In this document: positions 8,254-15,566 of the stretch, piece after piece
How positions within the stretch are numbered: the first letter of the stretch is position 1
How the letters are laid out: each line of letters opens with the position of its first letter
Assembly (NCBI RefSeq): GCF_900105725.1
Contig: NZ_FNLM01000027.1
Coordinates: 1-41,774, forward strand
Length of the DNA: 41,774 nucleotides
From: Gordonia westfalica
Lineage (GTDB): Bacteria > Actinomycetota > Actinomycetes > Mycobacteriales > Mycobacteriaceae
Direction: 5' to 3'
Made by a program: the position numbers and the translations under genes
Notes under the pieces: model-generated
The model's input: only the letters and a program-made list of their open reading frames with translations
Databases searched by the model: none
Told to the model about the DNA's origin: nothing

Positions 8254-8423
8254 GGTTCATGTCGAACCGCACCCATGCTGCCGGCGGGTTCCGGTGGCGC
8301 GGCCCCCAATACCCCTACGACCTACCCGGACCTGGAGATGTTCTCCCGGACGACCCGGTCGAGCCGGAAGAACTGTTCCCCAATCCTGCCTACGGGCAAC
8401 AAGACCCATGGAGACAACAATGA
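8250..8423 (+). CDS. Small proline-rich protein
   Basis: GTG 8250 overlaps the preceding stop; 57 residues with GFRWRGPQYPYDLPGPGDVL and a DPVEPEELFPNP stretch. Pro-, Asp- and Tyr-rich, probably unfolded alone. It is inferred mainly from tight coupling on both sides (ATGA at 8420). Confidence 0.4.
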   Translation: MRFMSNRTHAAGGFRWRGPQYPYDLPGPGDVLPDDPVEPEELFPNPAYGQQDPWRQQ

Positions 8424-8857
8424 CCGAAGACATTAGCCAGGACGAACTGTTCCGGCTCACAGGGCGTGATGTCGTCCTGTGCCCGGAGTGCGGCCACGGC
8501 ATCGACCCGCACGGCACCGATCCGGGGGGTGCGTGCGGGGTCGGCAAGTGCGAATGCATGATGTCGCCCAACGGCATCGCCTACGCCCTGATCAATCCGG
8601 AAGTCACCCCGGCGCAGAAGCACTACGCCGAAGCGGAGAGGATGCTCGCGTTCATCGAGCACGACCGCAACCTCACGACCACCCAGCACTCGGAGGTCGC
8701 AGCGCGCGCCCAGGTGCACGCCACCCTCGCGCAGGCCGCTTCACTGCGGGAGGTTCTGGAATCCCGCGCCACCACCCGGTACCACGTCACGGTCCAGGAT
8801 GAGGGCGAGTTCCGCCGACGCAGCAGCCGTCTCGGATCTTTCGGTGGTGCGCTGTGA
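8420..8857 (+). CDS. Zinc-ribbon protein of unknown function
   Basis: 145 residues. A Cys-rich N-terminus (LCPECGHGIDPHGTD, ACGVGKCECM) could bind zinc. A long helical region follows (PAQKHYAEAERMLAFIEHDR, RAQVHATLAQAASLREVL). The start ATG 8420 overlaps the previous stop. Function unknown. Confidence 0.55.
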   Translation: MTEDISQDELFRLTGRDVVLCPECGHGIDPHGTDPGGACGVGKCECMMSPNGIAYALINPEVTPAQKHYAEAERMLAFIEHDRNLTTTQHSEVAARAQVHATLAQAASLREVLESRATTRYHVTVQDEGEFRRRSSRLGSFGGAL

Positions 8858-9072
8858 ACTCTGTGAGACAGCTTCCCAGCAGCGGTTCGTGGTCTGACCG
8901 CTACCGCACGATGCTCGACATCGCCGTGTGGTGTGGCGGCATGATCGTCCGCCCCAAACCCCACCAACTCCAGCTACGGGTGGATGGTGTGACTGCCCTT
9001 CCGGGGGATTGGATCAAGGCTGACGGCAACGGGTTCGAGGTCATCCCCTCCAGGGCGGGAGCAGACCTCTGA
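8854..9072 (+). CDS. Small protein of unknown function
   Basis: 72 residues from GTG 8854: YRTMLDIAVWCGGMIVRPKP then ALPGDWIKADGNGFEVIPSR, likely a small beta fold. It shares its last base with the next start (TGATG). Placed directly before the annealing-protein gene. Confidence 0.5.
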   Translation: MNSVRQLPSSGSWSDRYRTMLDIAVWCGGMIVRPKPHQLQLRVDGVTALPGDWIKADGNGFEVIPSRAGADL

Positions 9073-9665
9073 TGCCCGACTACAAAGGCCCCCTCGACTA
9101 CGTCGATGTCGCGACCCGAATTGTTGAGTTCCGCAACCAGCACCCCACCGGCTCTCTCCAGCAGGTGCGATACGAAGTTCTTGAGGTTGGCGGCAAGAGC
9201 TTCCTCGCGTTCACCGCCGCCGCCTACCGCACGCCGGATGATGAGCGTCCCGGTATCGGTACCGCGTGGGAACCCATCCCCGGCCCCACATCTTTCACCC
9301 GTGACTCGGAGATGCAGAACGCTGAGACCGCGGCGTGGGGGAGGGCGATCGTCGCAGCGTTGGCGGCGGACACGAAGAAGGGTGTGGCGTCGTCGGAGGA
9401 GGTCCGGAACCGTCAGCAGACGCCGGCGCAGCGGGCGCAACGCGAACTGGCTGAGGCTGTGACGGCTGCGGGGATGGTGACGAAGGAGTTCGCCGAGTGG
9501 GCGATGACCACCCGCAATGTCGATCTGAAGACTGCCGGGATTGCGGTGCTGGTGCCGCTGACTCGTGAGGTGCAGGAGAAGGGGAAGGCGATCATGTCTG
9601 TCCCGGATCATGATGCGGCGCAAACCACCCTGGCCGACGAACTCGGCGCACAGGAGGCGTCGTGA
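9072..9665 (+). CDS. Erf-like single-strand annealing protein candidate
   Basis: 197 residues. DYVDVATRIVEFRNQHPTGS, FTAAAYRTPDDERPGIGTAW, then FTRDSEMQNAETAAWGRAIV fits the ERF-type annealing protein pattern, including the ET-AxGRA signature near residue 87-93. The C-terminal third is a variable helical region. These proteins anneal single strands in phage recombination and replication. No partner exonuclease is visible. Closest alternatives are uncharacterised phage proteins with the same signature. Confidence 0.6.
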   Translation: MPDYKGPLDYVDVATRIVEFRNQHPTGSLQQVRYEVLEVGGKSFLAFTAAAYRTPDDERPGIGTAWEPIPGPTSFTRDSEMQNAETAAWGRAIVAALAADTKKGVASSEEVRNRQQTPAQRAQRELAEAVTAAGMVTKEFAEWAMTTRNVDLKTAGIAVLVPLTREVQEKGKAIMSVPDHDAAQTTLADELGAQEAS

Positions 9666-10204
9666 GCGGGCGGGCGATGGGATCGCATCAGTGCGCCACC
9701 ACCGGGGACGACGTGTGGCTGACACCACCGCACGTCCTCGACGCCCTCGGCCCGTTCGACCTCGACCCGTGCGCCGCACCGGCAGAAGCGAACTGGACGA
9801 CCGCACGCCACCACTACCGACTACCCGACGACGGACTCACACTGCCGTGGGAAGGGCGCGTGTGGTGCAACCCGCCCTACTCCAATGTGTGGCGGTGGCT
9901 CGACCGGCTCGCCAACCACGGCACCGGCACCGCACTGATCTTCGCCCGCACCGAGACCGCCGGATTCCAGGCGCAGGTGTGGCGGCGGGCGACCGCAGTG
10001 CTGTTCCTCGAAGGGCGGCTCACCTTCCACCACCGCGATGGATCGAAGGCCGCGGCGAACAGCGGCGCACCGTCCTGCCTCGTCGCATACGGGACAGATG
10101 ACGCGGGCCGACTGCTCGACAGCGGACTCCCTGGCGCGTTCGTCCATGGCTGGTCGATCACGGCAGTTGACGACCAACCATCCCTCTTCGAGGAGGCGTC
10201 ATGA
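9662..10204 (+). CDS. Phage Dam-like DNA N6-adenine methyltransferase
   Basis: 180 residues. WLTPPHVLDALGPFDLDPCA (about 19-38) and NPPY (70-73) are the signature of the phage N-6-adenine-methyltransferase family. ATALIFARTE-like and SCLVAYG segments complete the fold. The GTGA overlap couples it to the Erf-like gene. It is the second methyltransferase in the operon. A likely role is protection from restriction. The recognition sequence cannot be inferred safely. Confidence 0.85.
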   Translation: MSGRAMGSHQCATTGDDVWLTPPHVLDALGPFDLDPCAAPAEANWTTARHHYRLPDDGLTLPWEGRVWCNPPYSNVWRWLDRLANHGTGTALIFARTETAGFQAQVWRRATAVLFLEGRLTFHHRDGSKAAANSGAPSCLVAYGTDDAGRLLDSGLPGAFVHGWSITAVDDQPSLFEEAS

Positions 10205-10359
10205 GCCGCCCTATTTGCGGGGTGTGTGGTTTCGATCTCGGCTACGGCCACATGGTCCGTATGCGCTGGGGAGACCGCACCGGCGACATCATCCCATGCC
10301 CGAATTGCCTGGCCCATCACGACGCTCAAGACATCCTCAGGAGATACACCCATGAGTAA
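10201..10359 (+). CDS. Small zinc-ribbon protein
   Basis: 52 residues, ATG 10201 overlapping the methyltransferase stop. CGVC (residues 6-9) and CPNC pairs separated by about 23 residues form a zinc ribbon. The gene ends eight bases inside the WhiB reading frame. Could be nucleic-acid binding. Confidence 0.55.
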   Translation: MSRPICGVCGFDLGYGHMVRMRWGDRTGDIIPCPNCLAHHDAQDILRRYTHE

Positions 10360-10738
10360 CGGCTTCCACATCGAACCCTCCACCACCCGAATGGATCAGG
10401 GCAGAAGATCCAACACCCTGGACGAGAAGAAGCAGGCGTTGGGGTCGTCGAACACGTTCCCCGGTGCGAATGTGTTGAACCGCAACCGGAATGTTTCTGA
10501 TCTGCCGAAACCGCCGGCCTGGCATGAGGGCGCTCCCTGCGCCTCCTCAGACCCGGACGCGTTCTTTCCCTCCCATTACGGGGTGACGCAAACCGCTGAC
10601 GCGAAACGGATCTGCGCCGGCTGTGACCGCCGGGAGGTGTGTTTGCAGTGGGCGTTGGACAACCGTGAACCGCACGGTGTGGTTGGGGGTACGACTCCGC
10701 GTGAACGTCAGGCCATGTGGAAGCAGGGGGCGGCATGA
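10352..10738 (+). CDS. whiB-like: WhiB-family transcription factor
   Basis: 128 residues. Cys63, Cys88, Cys91 and Cys97 follow the WhiB 4Fe-4S pattern (C-xn-CxxC-x5-C): WHEGAPCASSDPDAFFPS, KRICAGCDRREVCLQWAL. The turn motif, usually G[VI]WGG, reads GVVGG at residues 109-113, so the Trp is replaced. A 55-residue N-terminal extension is basic and low complexity. WhiB proteins bind the host principal sigma factor and occur only in actinobacteria and their phages. A phage copy can alter host transcription or interfere with host WhiB2. ATG 10352 lies within the previous gene. Confidence 0.9.
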   Translation: MSNGFHIEPSTTRMDQGRRSNTLDEKKQALGSSNTFPGANVLNRNRNVSDLPKPPAWHEGAPCASSDPDAFFPSHYGVTQTADAKRICAGCDRREVCLQWALDNREPHGVVGGTTPRERQAMWKQGAA

Positions 10739-11565
10739 CCTGCCAATGCGGGAAGCCCGTCAAAGCGCGCGGCATGTGCGAAATGCACTACGCCCAACAC
10801 CACCGCCGGCAACGCGCCTACGGACGTTGGACTCCCGACCTGGTCGACGCCCAGCCTGTACGCGAGCACATCCTCAAGCTGCGTGACGCAGGAGTGGGGA
10901 ACAAACGGCTCGAAGAGGAGTTCGGCGTCCCGCACAGCACCATCCAGCATCTGCTGTACGGGCAACGCGGATACGGTCCGAGCAAACAGGTCCGCCAAGC
11001 TACCGCCGACCGCATCCTCCAAATCCCTGTTCCGCGTACCGGTGTCGAGTTTGTGCGACAGGACCGCGTCCCCGCCCTGGGCACAACCCGCCGATTGCAG
11101 GCGTTGGTGGCGAACGGGTATTCGCAGACGGATCTGATCAGCCGTCTGGGTTGGCCGGAGAATGGCAGCACTTCGGAGTTGTTCCTCGGACAGTCCCGCA
11201 ACATTGCGGTTCGTCGAGCACGGGATGTGACGTCCTTGTTCGCGCAGTTGCAGATGGTTCCCGGAACTGATCGGAAGGCGCGGCATCGGGCGAAGGCGAA
11301 AGGTTGGTTGCCTCCGTTGGCGTGGGATGAGGACCGTATCGATGACCCCACCTATGAGCCGGAAGTGGTGGACAAACCCCGCACTGCCGAAGACCTGTTC
11401 TCCGACTTCGAGTATCTGCTGTCGATGGGTGTTGGGGCGGAGGAGGCATCGCGTCGGGTGGGGATGCTGCCGGCGTCGATGAAGCGCCGGTATGAGCGGC
11501 ATGGGCGGCGTTGTCCGGCAGCGTTGACGTCGGTGGCGTGGCAGCAGAGGAAGACGGCGTCATGA
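10735..11565 (+). CDS. DNA-binding protein with zinc motif and HTH
   Basis: 276 residues. The N-terminus CQCGKPVKARGMCEMHYAQH is a Cys/His zinc motif of the kind found in actinophage homing-type and regulatory proteins. It is followed by HILKLRDAGVGNKRLEEEFG then VPHSTIQHLLYGQRGY, a helix-turn-helix. A second HTH-like stretch is YQ-type: ANGYSQTDLISRLGWPE. The C-terminus again has SMGVGAEEASRRVGMLPASM. Such repeated HTH parts suggest DNA binding. It lies just after WhiB and is probably a regulator. Confidence 0.6.
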   Translation: MTCQCGKPVKARGMCEMHYAQHHRRQRAYGRWTPDLVDAQPVREHILKLRDAGVGNKRLEEEFGVPHSTIQHLLYGQRGYGPSKQVRQATADRILQIPVPRTGVEFVRQDRVPALGTTRRLQALVANGYSQTDLISRLGWPENGSTSELFLGQSRNIAVRRARDVTSLFAQLQMVPGTDRKARHRAKAKGWLPPLAWDEDRIDDPTYEPEVVDKPRTAEDLFSDFEYLLSMGVGAEEASRRVGMLPASMKRRYERHGRRCPAALTSVAWQQRKTAS

Positions 11566-11909
11566 CGGGCTTCTCTGCGGATGTGAAGGCTGCTGCTGCG
11601 GTGCGGGCGATGGGTCGCTGCGAAGTCCAAACCGACTGGTGTACCGGCACAGGGCAGGACTATCACCACCGAGCTAACCGCGGCATGGGCGGATCGAAAG
11701 ACCCACAGATCAACGCCCTGTCGAATTGTCTGCTGGTGTGCCGCGGCTGCCATGACTTCATCGGCCGCAATCCGGCGCAGGCGTACGCGAAGGGCTGGTT
11801 GGTGTCGAAGTTCCGGCAGCCGTCCAGCGATGTGGCTGTCCTGCTGTCGGGCCGGTGGGCGTTGCTCGATGATGCCGGCGGGGTCGAGGTGTGCGATGCG
11901 GTGGGCTGA
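11562..11909 (+). CDS. HNH endonuclease
   Basis: 115 residues. C20 and C27, then DYHHRANRGMGGS with His35-His36, Asn at about 51 to 55, and CRGCHDFIGRN (Cys60, Cys63, His64) make an HNH zinc-finger nuclease. Coupled within the operon (ATGA), so it is more likely a resident recombination or restriction nuclease than a recent homing insertion. Target unknown. Confidence 0.8.
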   Translation: MTGFSADVKAAAAVRAMGRCEVQTDWCTGTGQDYHHRANRGMGGSKDPQINALSNCLLVCRGCHDFIGRNPAQAYAKGWLVSKFRQPSSDVAVLLSGRWALLDDAGGVEVCDAVG

Positions 11910-12069
11910 GGTTCCGGAGTCCTACCTCCTGTGGGGGGCGATCGAGAGGCCGTGCCCTGAGTGCGCGGCCAGGCCGGGGGAGCTTTGCGTACTCCGTTCC
12001 CCCGCAACAGGTGCAGAGAAGACACGACACATCCCCTGCGTGGGGAGAACCAAAGGAGACAACGAATGA
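11896..12069 (+). CDS. Small zinc-finger protein
   Basis: 57 residues. PCPECAARPGELC plus HIPC gives a Cys-rich zinc motif of the phage CPxC-x6-C type. ATG 11896 lies 14 bases before the HNH stop. Often found beside HNH or regulatory genes in actinophages; the role is not known. Confidence 0.55.
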   Translation: MRWAEVPESYLLWGAIERPCPECAARPGELCVLRSPATGAEKTRHIPCVGRTKGDNE

Positions 12070-12368
12070 GCAACAACAAGAAGGCTTTCGACGGCGAGGC
12101 GTTCAAGGCGGTTGAGGTGGTCAAGGTGCAGGCTGTCGGCGGAGGCTCGGGTGGCAATGGCGGCTACGTCGTGCAGCCCTTGGCGTCGGCGAGAACTGCT
12201 GTGCGTGTGGTGGTGACGAGAACCCGGAAGGGTTACCAGTGGGCGCAGATCGCCCGCAACGGCAGCGCCGGCGCCATCTCCCCGAAAACGTATGACACGA
12301 AGTCGAATGCGGTGCGCGCTGCCAAGCGTCAGGCCGCTCTGGTGGGTGGGGTGGTGGAGGTCCAGTGA
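12066..12368 (+). CDS. DUF1508/YegP-like small protein
   Basis: 100 residues. The C-terminal half, KGYQWAQIARNGSAGAISPK then YDTKSNAVRAAKRQA, resembles the YegP (DUF1508) fold in which one strand-loop-strand-helix unit is repeated. The N-terminal part is Gly-rich. The adjacent gene carries a clearer copy of the same unit. Function unknown. Confidence 0.5.
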   Translation: MSNNKKAFDGEAFKAVEVVKVQAVGGGSGGNGGYVVQPLASARTAVRVVVTRTRKGYQWAQIARNGSAGAISPKTYDTKSNAVRAAKRQAALVGGVVEVQ

Positions 12369-12724
12369 TCGTCTACGAGAACATCCCGGAGAAGGTGTCT
12401 GAGTATCGCGGCACCATCGAGGTGTACGAGGACGAGATCTTGCAGGTCGACCTCGATGCCAAGAGCGTGGTCGCCAGACATCCCGAGTGGCGTTGGCGGT
12501 GTAAGTCCCGCAACGGTCAGATCCTCGCTCAGGGGGAAGGCTATCGGCGTAGGTCGGGGGCTCTCAACGCCATCGACACCCAGTACGCGGCGCGGTTGAA
12601 GGTTGGTGGCATCAACTACGACGTGGTCCCGCGTGGGCAAGAACGGCAGATGCTCGTCTGCCCGTGGCGTGTGGTGATCCTCGACCGCCACGGAGACATC
12701 GACAAGATCGGAGCACTCTACTGA
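12365..12724 (+). CDS. DUF1508/YegP-like protein
   Basis: 119 residues. WRWRCKSRNGQILAQGEGYR followed by RRSGALNAID matches the YegP consensus (R-W-x-x-K-x-x-NGxIxAxxxGYxxKxxAxxxI). GTG 12365 overlaps the previous stop and the end overlaps the next ATG (TGATG). Paired with the related protein at 12066. The cellular role of this family is unsettled. Confidence 0.55.
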   Translation: MIVYENIPEKVSEYRGTIEVYEDEILQVDLDAKSVVARHPEWRWRCKSRNGQILAQGEGYRRRSGALNAIDTQYAARLKVGGINYDVVPRGQERQMLVCPWRVVILDRHGDIDKIGALY

Positions 12725-12942
12725 TGAGCGAGGACAACCCCGTATCCCGCAACCTGCCGGGAAACCCTTTCACCGATAACTACGCGGCCATGACGGCTGA
12801 GCAGTCCGCATGGTTCGCCATCGCCTACGAGATTCGCACACTCACCATCGCCCTCACGGAGCAGACATACAACCTGAACGGCAGTCCTCTCTGTGACGAA
12901 CTGCGAGATCGGCTGGGCCTGAACGGCGGCGGTGTGTCATGA
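12724..12942 (+). CDS. Small protein of unknown function
   Basis: 72 residues: PFTDNYAAMTAEQSAWFAIA then YEIRTLTIALTEQTYNLNG, helical. Starts by sharing one base with the preceding stop. Not recognised. Confidence 0.5.
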   Translation: MSEDNPVSRNLPGNPFTDNYAAMTAEQSAWFAIAYEIRTLTIALTEQTYNLNGSPLCDELRDRLGLNGGGVS

Positions 12943-13373
12943 CTCGCATCCTTGGTGTGTCCGCTGTACCGGGTTTCTTCCCACCCGGACCTGTTGATTG
13001 GTCGAACGGGCAGACGTTGGTGCCGGCCGAAGACCTGGAGCAGGCGCAGGCACGCATCGCCGAACTCGAAGTGGCGCTGAGAAGGAAGCGGCTCATCTTC
13101 GACCAGGTATGCAACGACCGTGCCGCCCTCAATGCTGACGTCAATCGCTTATCCGCTGACCGTCTCGAATCTGAGGCCACCGCAGACGATGTGGTGGAGA
13201 AGGCCGAACAGTTCACAGCCGAGCAAGTACGCGACGCCATCATCGAGGTGTTGGACCAGAACGCGGTGTCGCTGTGGCTGCCCTACGGGGACACACCTCA
13301 CGGCACCGTCCATCCCGAAGATGTCGGCCATGTCGCCCGATGGGTAGTTGCAAAGCTGCGGGGGGAGTCATGA
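12939..13373 (+). CDS. Coiled-coil phage protein, paralogue of the protein at 14192
   Basis: 144 residues. QTLVPAEDLEQAQARIAELE begins a coiled coil. RLESEATADDVVEKAEQFTA follows, then WLPYGDTPHGTVHPEDVGHV. Two stretches are nearly or fully identical in DNA to the gene at 14192 (22 bp near 13050 and 40 bp at 13161-13200). It belongs to a mosaic family of early actinophage proteins built from interchangeable segments. Function unknown. Confidence 0.55.
   Translation: MTRILGVSAVPGFFPPGPVDWSNGQTLVPAEDLEQAQARIAELEVALRRKRLIFDQVCNDRAALNADVNRLSADRLESEATADDVVEKAEQFTAEQVRDAIIEVLDQNAVSLWLPYGDTPHGTVHPEDVGHVARWVVAKLRGES
13161..13200 (+). repeat. 40-bp direct repeat, copy 1
   Basis: Identical over 40 bp to 14678-14717, encoding RLESEATADDVVE in both genes. 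The flanking bases diverge at once on both sides. Confidence 0.95.
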
Positions 13374-13636
13374 CCGATCCCGCCGTAGACGCAGCACAGA
13401 GGGCGTGTGAACCGCATGGCGTCTCGCACTTCGTCGGCCCGGGAAGGTACGCCCTGCGTGGTGCCCGTGAAGCCCTCGCACCACTCCGGGAACTGCATCG
13501 GCTCGACGGCTGCCCCGAACGCGACGACTGTACCGATCCCGAACACCTGACGCTGTGCTCGGGCTGCTACCAGGAATGGCCCTGCCGCACCGCACCCCTC
13601 ATCTATTCCTCTGACGAGTTGGGAGATACCCCATGA
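13370..13636 (+). CDS. Small Cys-containing protein, DPAV-x-AA family
   Basis: 88 residues. MTDPAVDAAQRACEPHG and YALRGAREALAPLRELHRLD parallel the gene at 5844. The C-terminus has LTLCSGCYQEWPCRT, a possible zinc site together with CPERDDC. Coupled ATGA on both sides. Confidence 0.6.
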   Translation: MTDPAVDAAQRACEPHGVSHFVGPGRYALRGAREALAPLRELHRLDGCPERDDCTDPEHLTLCSGCYQEWPCRTAPLIYSSDELGDTP

Positions 13637-14008
13637 CACCCACACCCGCCGAGATCGCGGCGGCACACCAGTCGTACGAGTGGGCAGGTGGCGTGTGCTG
13701 CACCTGCGGCCCCGACTACTACATCAACGACGCCGAGCATGGTGCCCACGTCATCGCTGCTCTGTCTGAGCACTACCACTGCCCACGTCATCGCTGCTCT
13801 GTCTGAGCACTACCACCTACTACCCAAGGCGGAACCGGGCGGCGAAGACGACGACCGCGCCGAGTGGCTGGACGGGGAAGTGATGGCCGCCCGAGGCAAG
13901 CGGGTGGTGCGGCTCTACTTCGAGGACCCTCGCAATACGCCTGAGGATGCCCGCGAACTCGCATCCGCCCTGGCGTCTGCTGCTGATGTTGCGGAGGAGC
14001 CGAGATGA
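13633..14008 (+). pseudogene. Small protein gene interrupted by a 37-bp tandem duplication
   Basis: ATG 13633 starts MTPTPAEIAAAHQSYEWAGG then VCCTCGPDYYINDAEHGAHV. The frame runs into a perfect 37-bp tandem repeat (13743-13816) and stops at 13806. Removing one copy restores EHYHLLPKAEPGGEDDDRAE and WLDGEVMAARGKRVVRLYFE to 14008, giving a coupled gene of about 113 codons. Since 37 is not a multiple of three, the duplication inactivates the gene. The intact form has a CCxC zinc-like motif; function unknown. Confidence 0.7.
13743..13816 (+). repeat. Perfect 37-bp tandem duplication
   Basis: Two adjacent identical 37-bp copies (13743-13779 and 13780-13816), starting TGCCCACGTC and ending CACTACCAC. 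It looks like a replication-slippage or unequal-exchange event, or an assembly artefact. Confidence 0.95.
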
Positions 14009-14199
14009 GCGACGCAGACGAAAAGGCGGTCGCTGAGGCGCTATACGCGGTCGAGAGCGTGCACCACTTCCACGGCACTGAATGCCTCTGCGGCTTCAAC
14101 TCTCACCGGGCGCGCGAACGCACCGCCCACATCACACGCCTGGCCCTAGGGGAGCTGTTGGGCCACGACTTCGTCAGAAAGGCGGCATTCGATGTCTGA
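14005..14199 (+). CDS. Small His/Cys-rich protein
   Basis: 64 residues: VHHFHGTECLCGFNSHRARE then HITRLALGELLGHDF. The HxFHG-ECxCG cluster may bind a metal. Coupled ATGA start. It overlaps the next start by 8 bp. Confidence 0.5.
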   Translation: MSDADEKAVAEALYAVESVHHFHGTECLCGFNSHRARERTAHITRLALGELLGHDFVRKAAFDV

Positions 14200-14917
14200 C
14201 ATCGGTTTCGGTCCTGTTGGTGATCCCCCGATCATCCACGGCGGCAACAGCTATGTGACCCGTGATGGGTATGGGCGTCCGACGTATCTGGTGGACCGGC
14301 GACTCCTGGAGAAGGCGGAGGCACGCATCGCCGAACTCGAAGACCAGCTGCGTCCTATGTCGCCACTGAGACAGCAAGCCGACACCTACCTGCGGATACT
14401 GCGCCACCCTGAAATCTACCGCCACCTACGCGCGGGAGCGGGGTCGTGGTCCGACCAGATCGACGCGCGTATCACCACTGTCGCTGCTGATCGGGATCAC
14501 TGGCGGGCGGAAGCAGAGAAAGCCCGCGACCTCCCCGCACCGGACGCCGGCAACCCCGAGCACCTGAGATTCGCGGCGAACATCCTGATCGACCGGGCAC
14601 TCAAGTTGGGAGTCAAATTCCGTGCTGAAGCGGCTCTCGGCCCGTTCAACGCCGACGAACTCCGCAATGCTGCCCGTCGTCTCGAATCTGAGGCCACCGC
14701 AGACGATGTGGTGGAGAGGATCGCCCGCGAGCTGTACCGACGCCTATACCCCGGCCCAATCGGCACCCACGACTCAGCGCGCACCCGAGAAAGTGACGCC
14801 GCCGAAATGGATATGGCCTATCGGAAGTGGGATGAAGGCCGCGAAGGGTTTGCGCCGGGGCGGCAGTGTCGCGAGATTGCCGCCCATATCGCTGGGCTTC
14901 TGCGGGGTGACCGATGA
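14192..14917 (+). CDS. Coiled-coil mosaic phage protein
   Basis: 241 residues. An N-terminal Gly-rich part (HGGNSYVTRDGYGRPTYLVD) leads into RRLLEKAEARIAELEDQL, a coiled coil. A middle helical section follows, then RLESEATADDVVERIARELY near residue 175 and a C-terminal AHIAGLLRGDR. Two segments match the protein at 12939 at the DNA level. Segment sharing suggests exchange between early-region paralogues. Function unknown. Confidence 0.55.
   Translation: MSDIGFGPVGDPPIIHGGNSYVTRDGYGRPTYLVDRRLLEKAEARIAELEDQLRPMSPLRQQADTYLRILRHPEIYRHLRAGAGSWSDQIDARITTVAADRDHWRAEAEKARDLPAPDAGNPEHLRFAANILIDRALKLGVKFRAEAALGPFNADELRNAARRLESEATADDVVERIARELYRRLYPGPIGTHDSARTRESDAAEMDMAYRKWDEGREGFAPGRQCREIAAHIAGLLRGDR
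14678..14717 (+). repeat. 40-bp direct repeat, copy 2
   Basis: Identical to 13161-13200. A shorter shared stretch, GGCACGCATCGCCGAACTCG, also occurs near 13050 and 14320. Confidence 0.95.
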
Positions 14918-15321
14918 GCGCCGCAGAGGAAGCAAGGAAGCTGCTCGAAGGCATCACACCCGGGCCGTGGGAAGCAGAACCCTGGGATGGCACCACACGC
15001 GAGTCTGTCGGCGTCTTCGCCGGGAGCGTATGGGGTCCGCGAGTTGCAGGGCTGATCACGTCCTCCGCCGACGCCGAGTTCATTGCCGCTACACCCGAGT
15101 TGGTGCCCGCTCTGCTCGCCGAACTCGACCAGGCGAAGGCGGACCTCGATGCTGCCGCATACCGGCACGGACAACTACAGTCCCGCATCGCCAACCGAGA
15201 CGCCACCATCCAACGGGTACGGGAGCTAATCGCCGAGTGGTCGTGGACGGAACACCACCACGACGAACCGGTCTATGAGATATGGAAGCCGCTCGCCCGC
15301 ATCGTCGGGGGTGAGTCGTGA
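14914..15321 (+). CDS. Phage protein with TPGPWE and DAEFIAA motifs
   Basis: 135 residues. LLEGITPGPWEAEPWDG and SSADAEFIAATPELVPALLA are the recognisable signature of a family very common in phage early regions, followed by a coiled coil (ELDQAKADLDAAAYRHGQLQ). Role unknown. ATGA and GTGA coupling on the two sides. Confidence 0.65.
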   Translation: MSAAEEARKLLEGITPGPWEAEPWDGTTRESVGVFAGSVWGPRVAGLITSSADAEFIAATPELVPALLAELDQAKADLDAAAYRHGQLQSRIANRDATIQRVRELIAEWSWTEHHHDEPVYEIWKPLARIVGGES

Positions 15322-15566
15322 GCGACATTCCGGAGTGGCGTGCAGGATCGCTCGCCGACAACCTCGCCGTCGCACTGAGGACCCGACTTGCCGAGACCGG
15401 AGTCTCGCAGGGCGATCTCGCGCGTCGCGCCGGCGTCAGCGAAAAGCACCTGTCGCAGGTCATCAACGGACGCGCCGGTGCCTCGGTAGCAACCTGGGAC
15501 CGACTCTTTGTCGCGCTGAATACAGCGAATGACGCTCGCCAAGACACCGTCGGGGGTGAGTTGTGA
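15318..15566 (+). CDS. XRE-family helix-turn-helix regulator
   Basis: 82 residues. LAVALRTRLAETGVSQGDLA then RRAGVSEKHLSQVINGRAGA is a textbook XRE domain with little else. It sits mid-operon and not in the immunity region, so it could control later early genes or a host promoter. Confidence 0.8.
   Translation: MSDIPEWRAGSLADNLAVALRTRLAETGVSQGDLARRAGVSEKHLSQVINGRAGASVATWDRLFVALNTANDARQDTVGGEL

Noticed and set aside
7331..10204. Restriction-modification system
   Set aside because: Two methyltransferases are present but no restriction nuclease or specificity subunit is nearby; the HNH at 11562 belongs to the general operon and has no sign of pairing.
13161..14717. CRISPR-like repeat pair
   Set aside because: Only two copies, inside coding sequence in the same frame, 1.5 kb apart and without spacers of fixed length.
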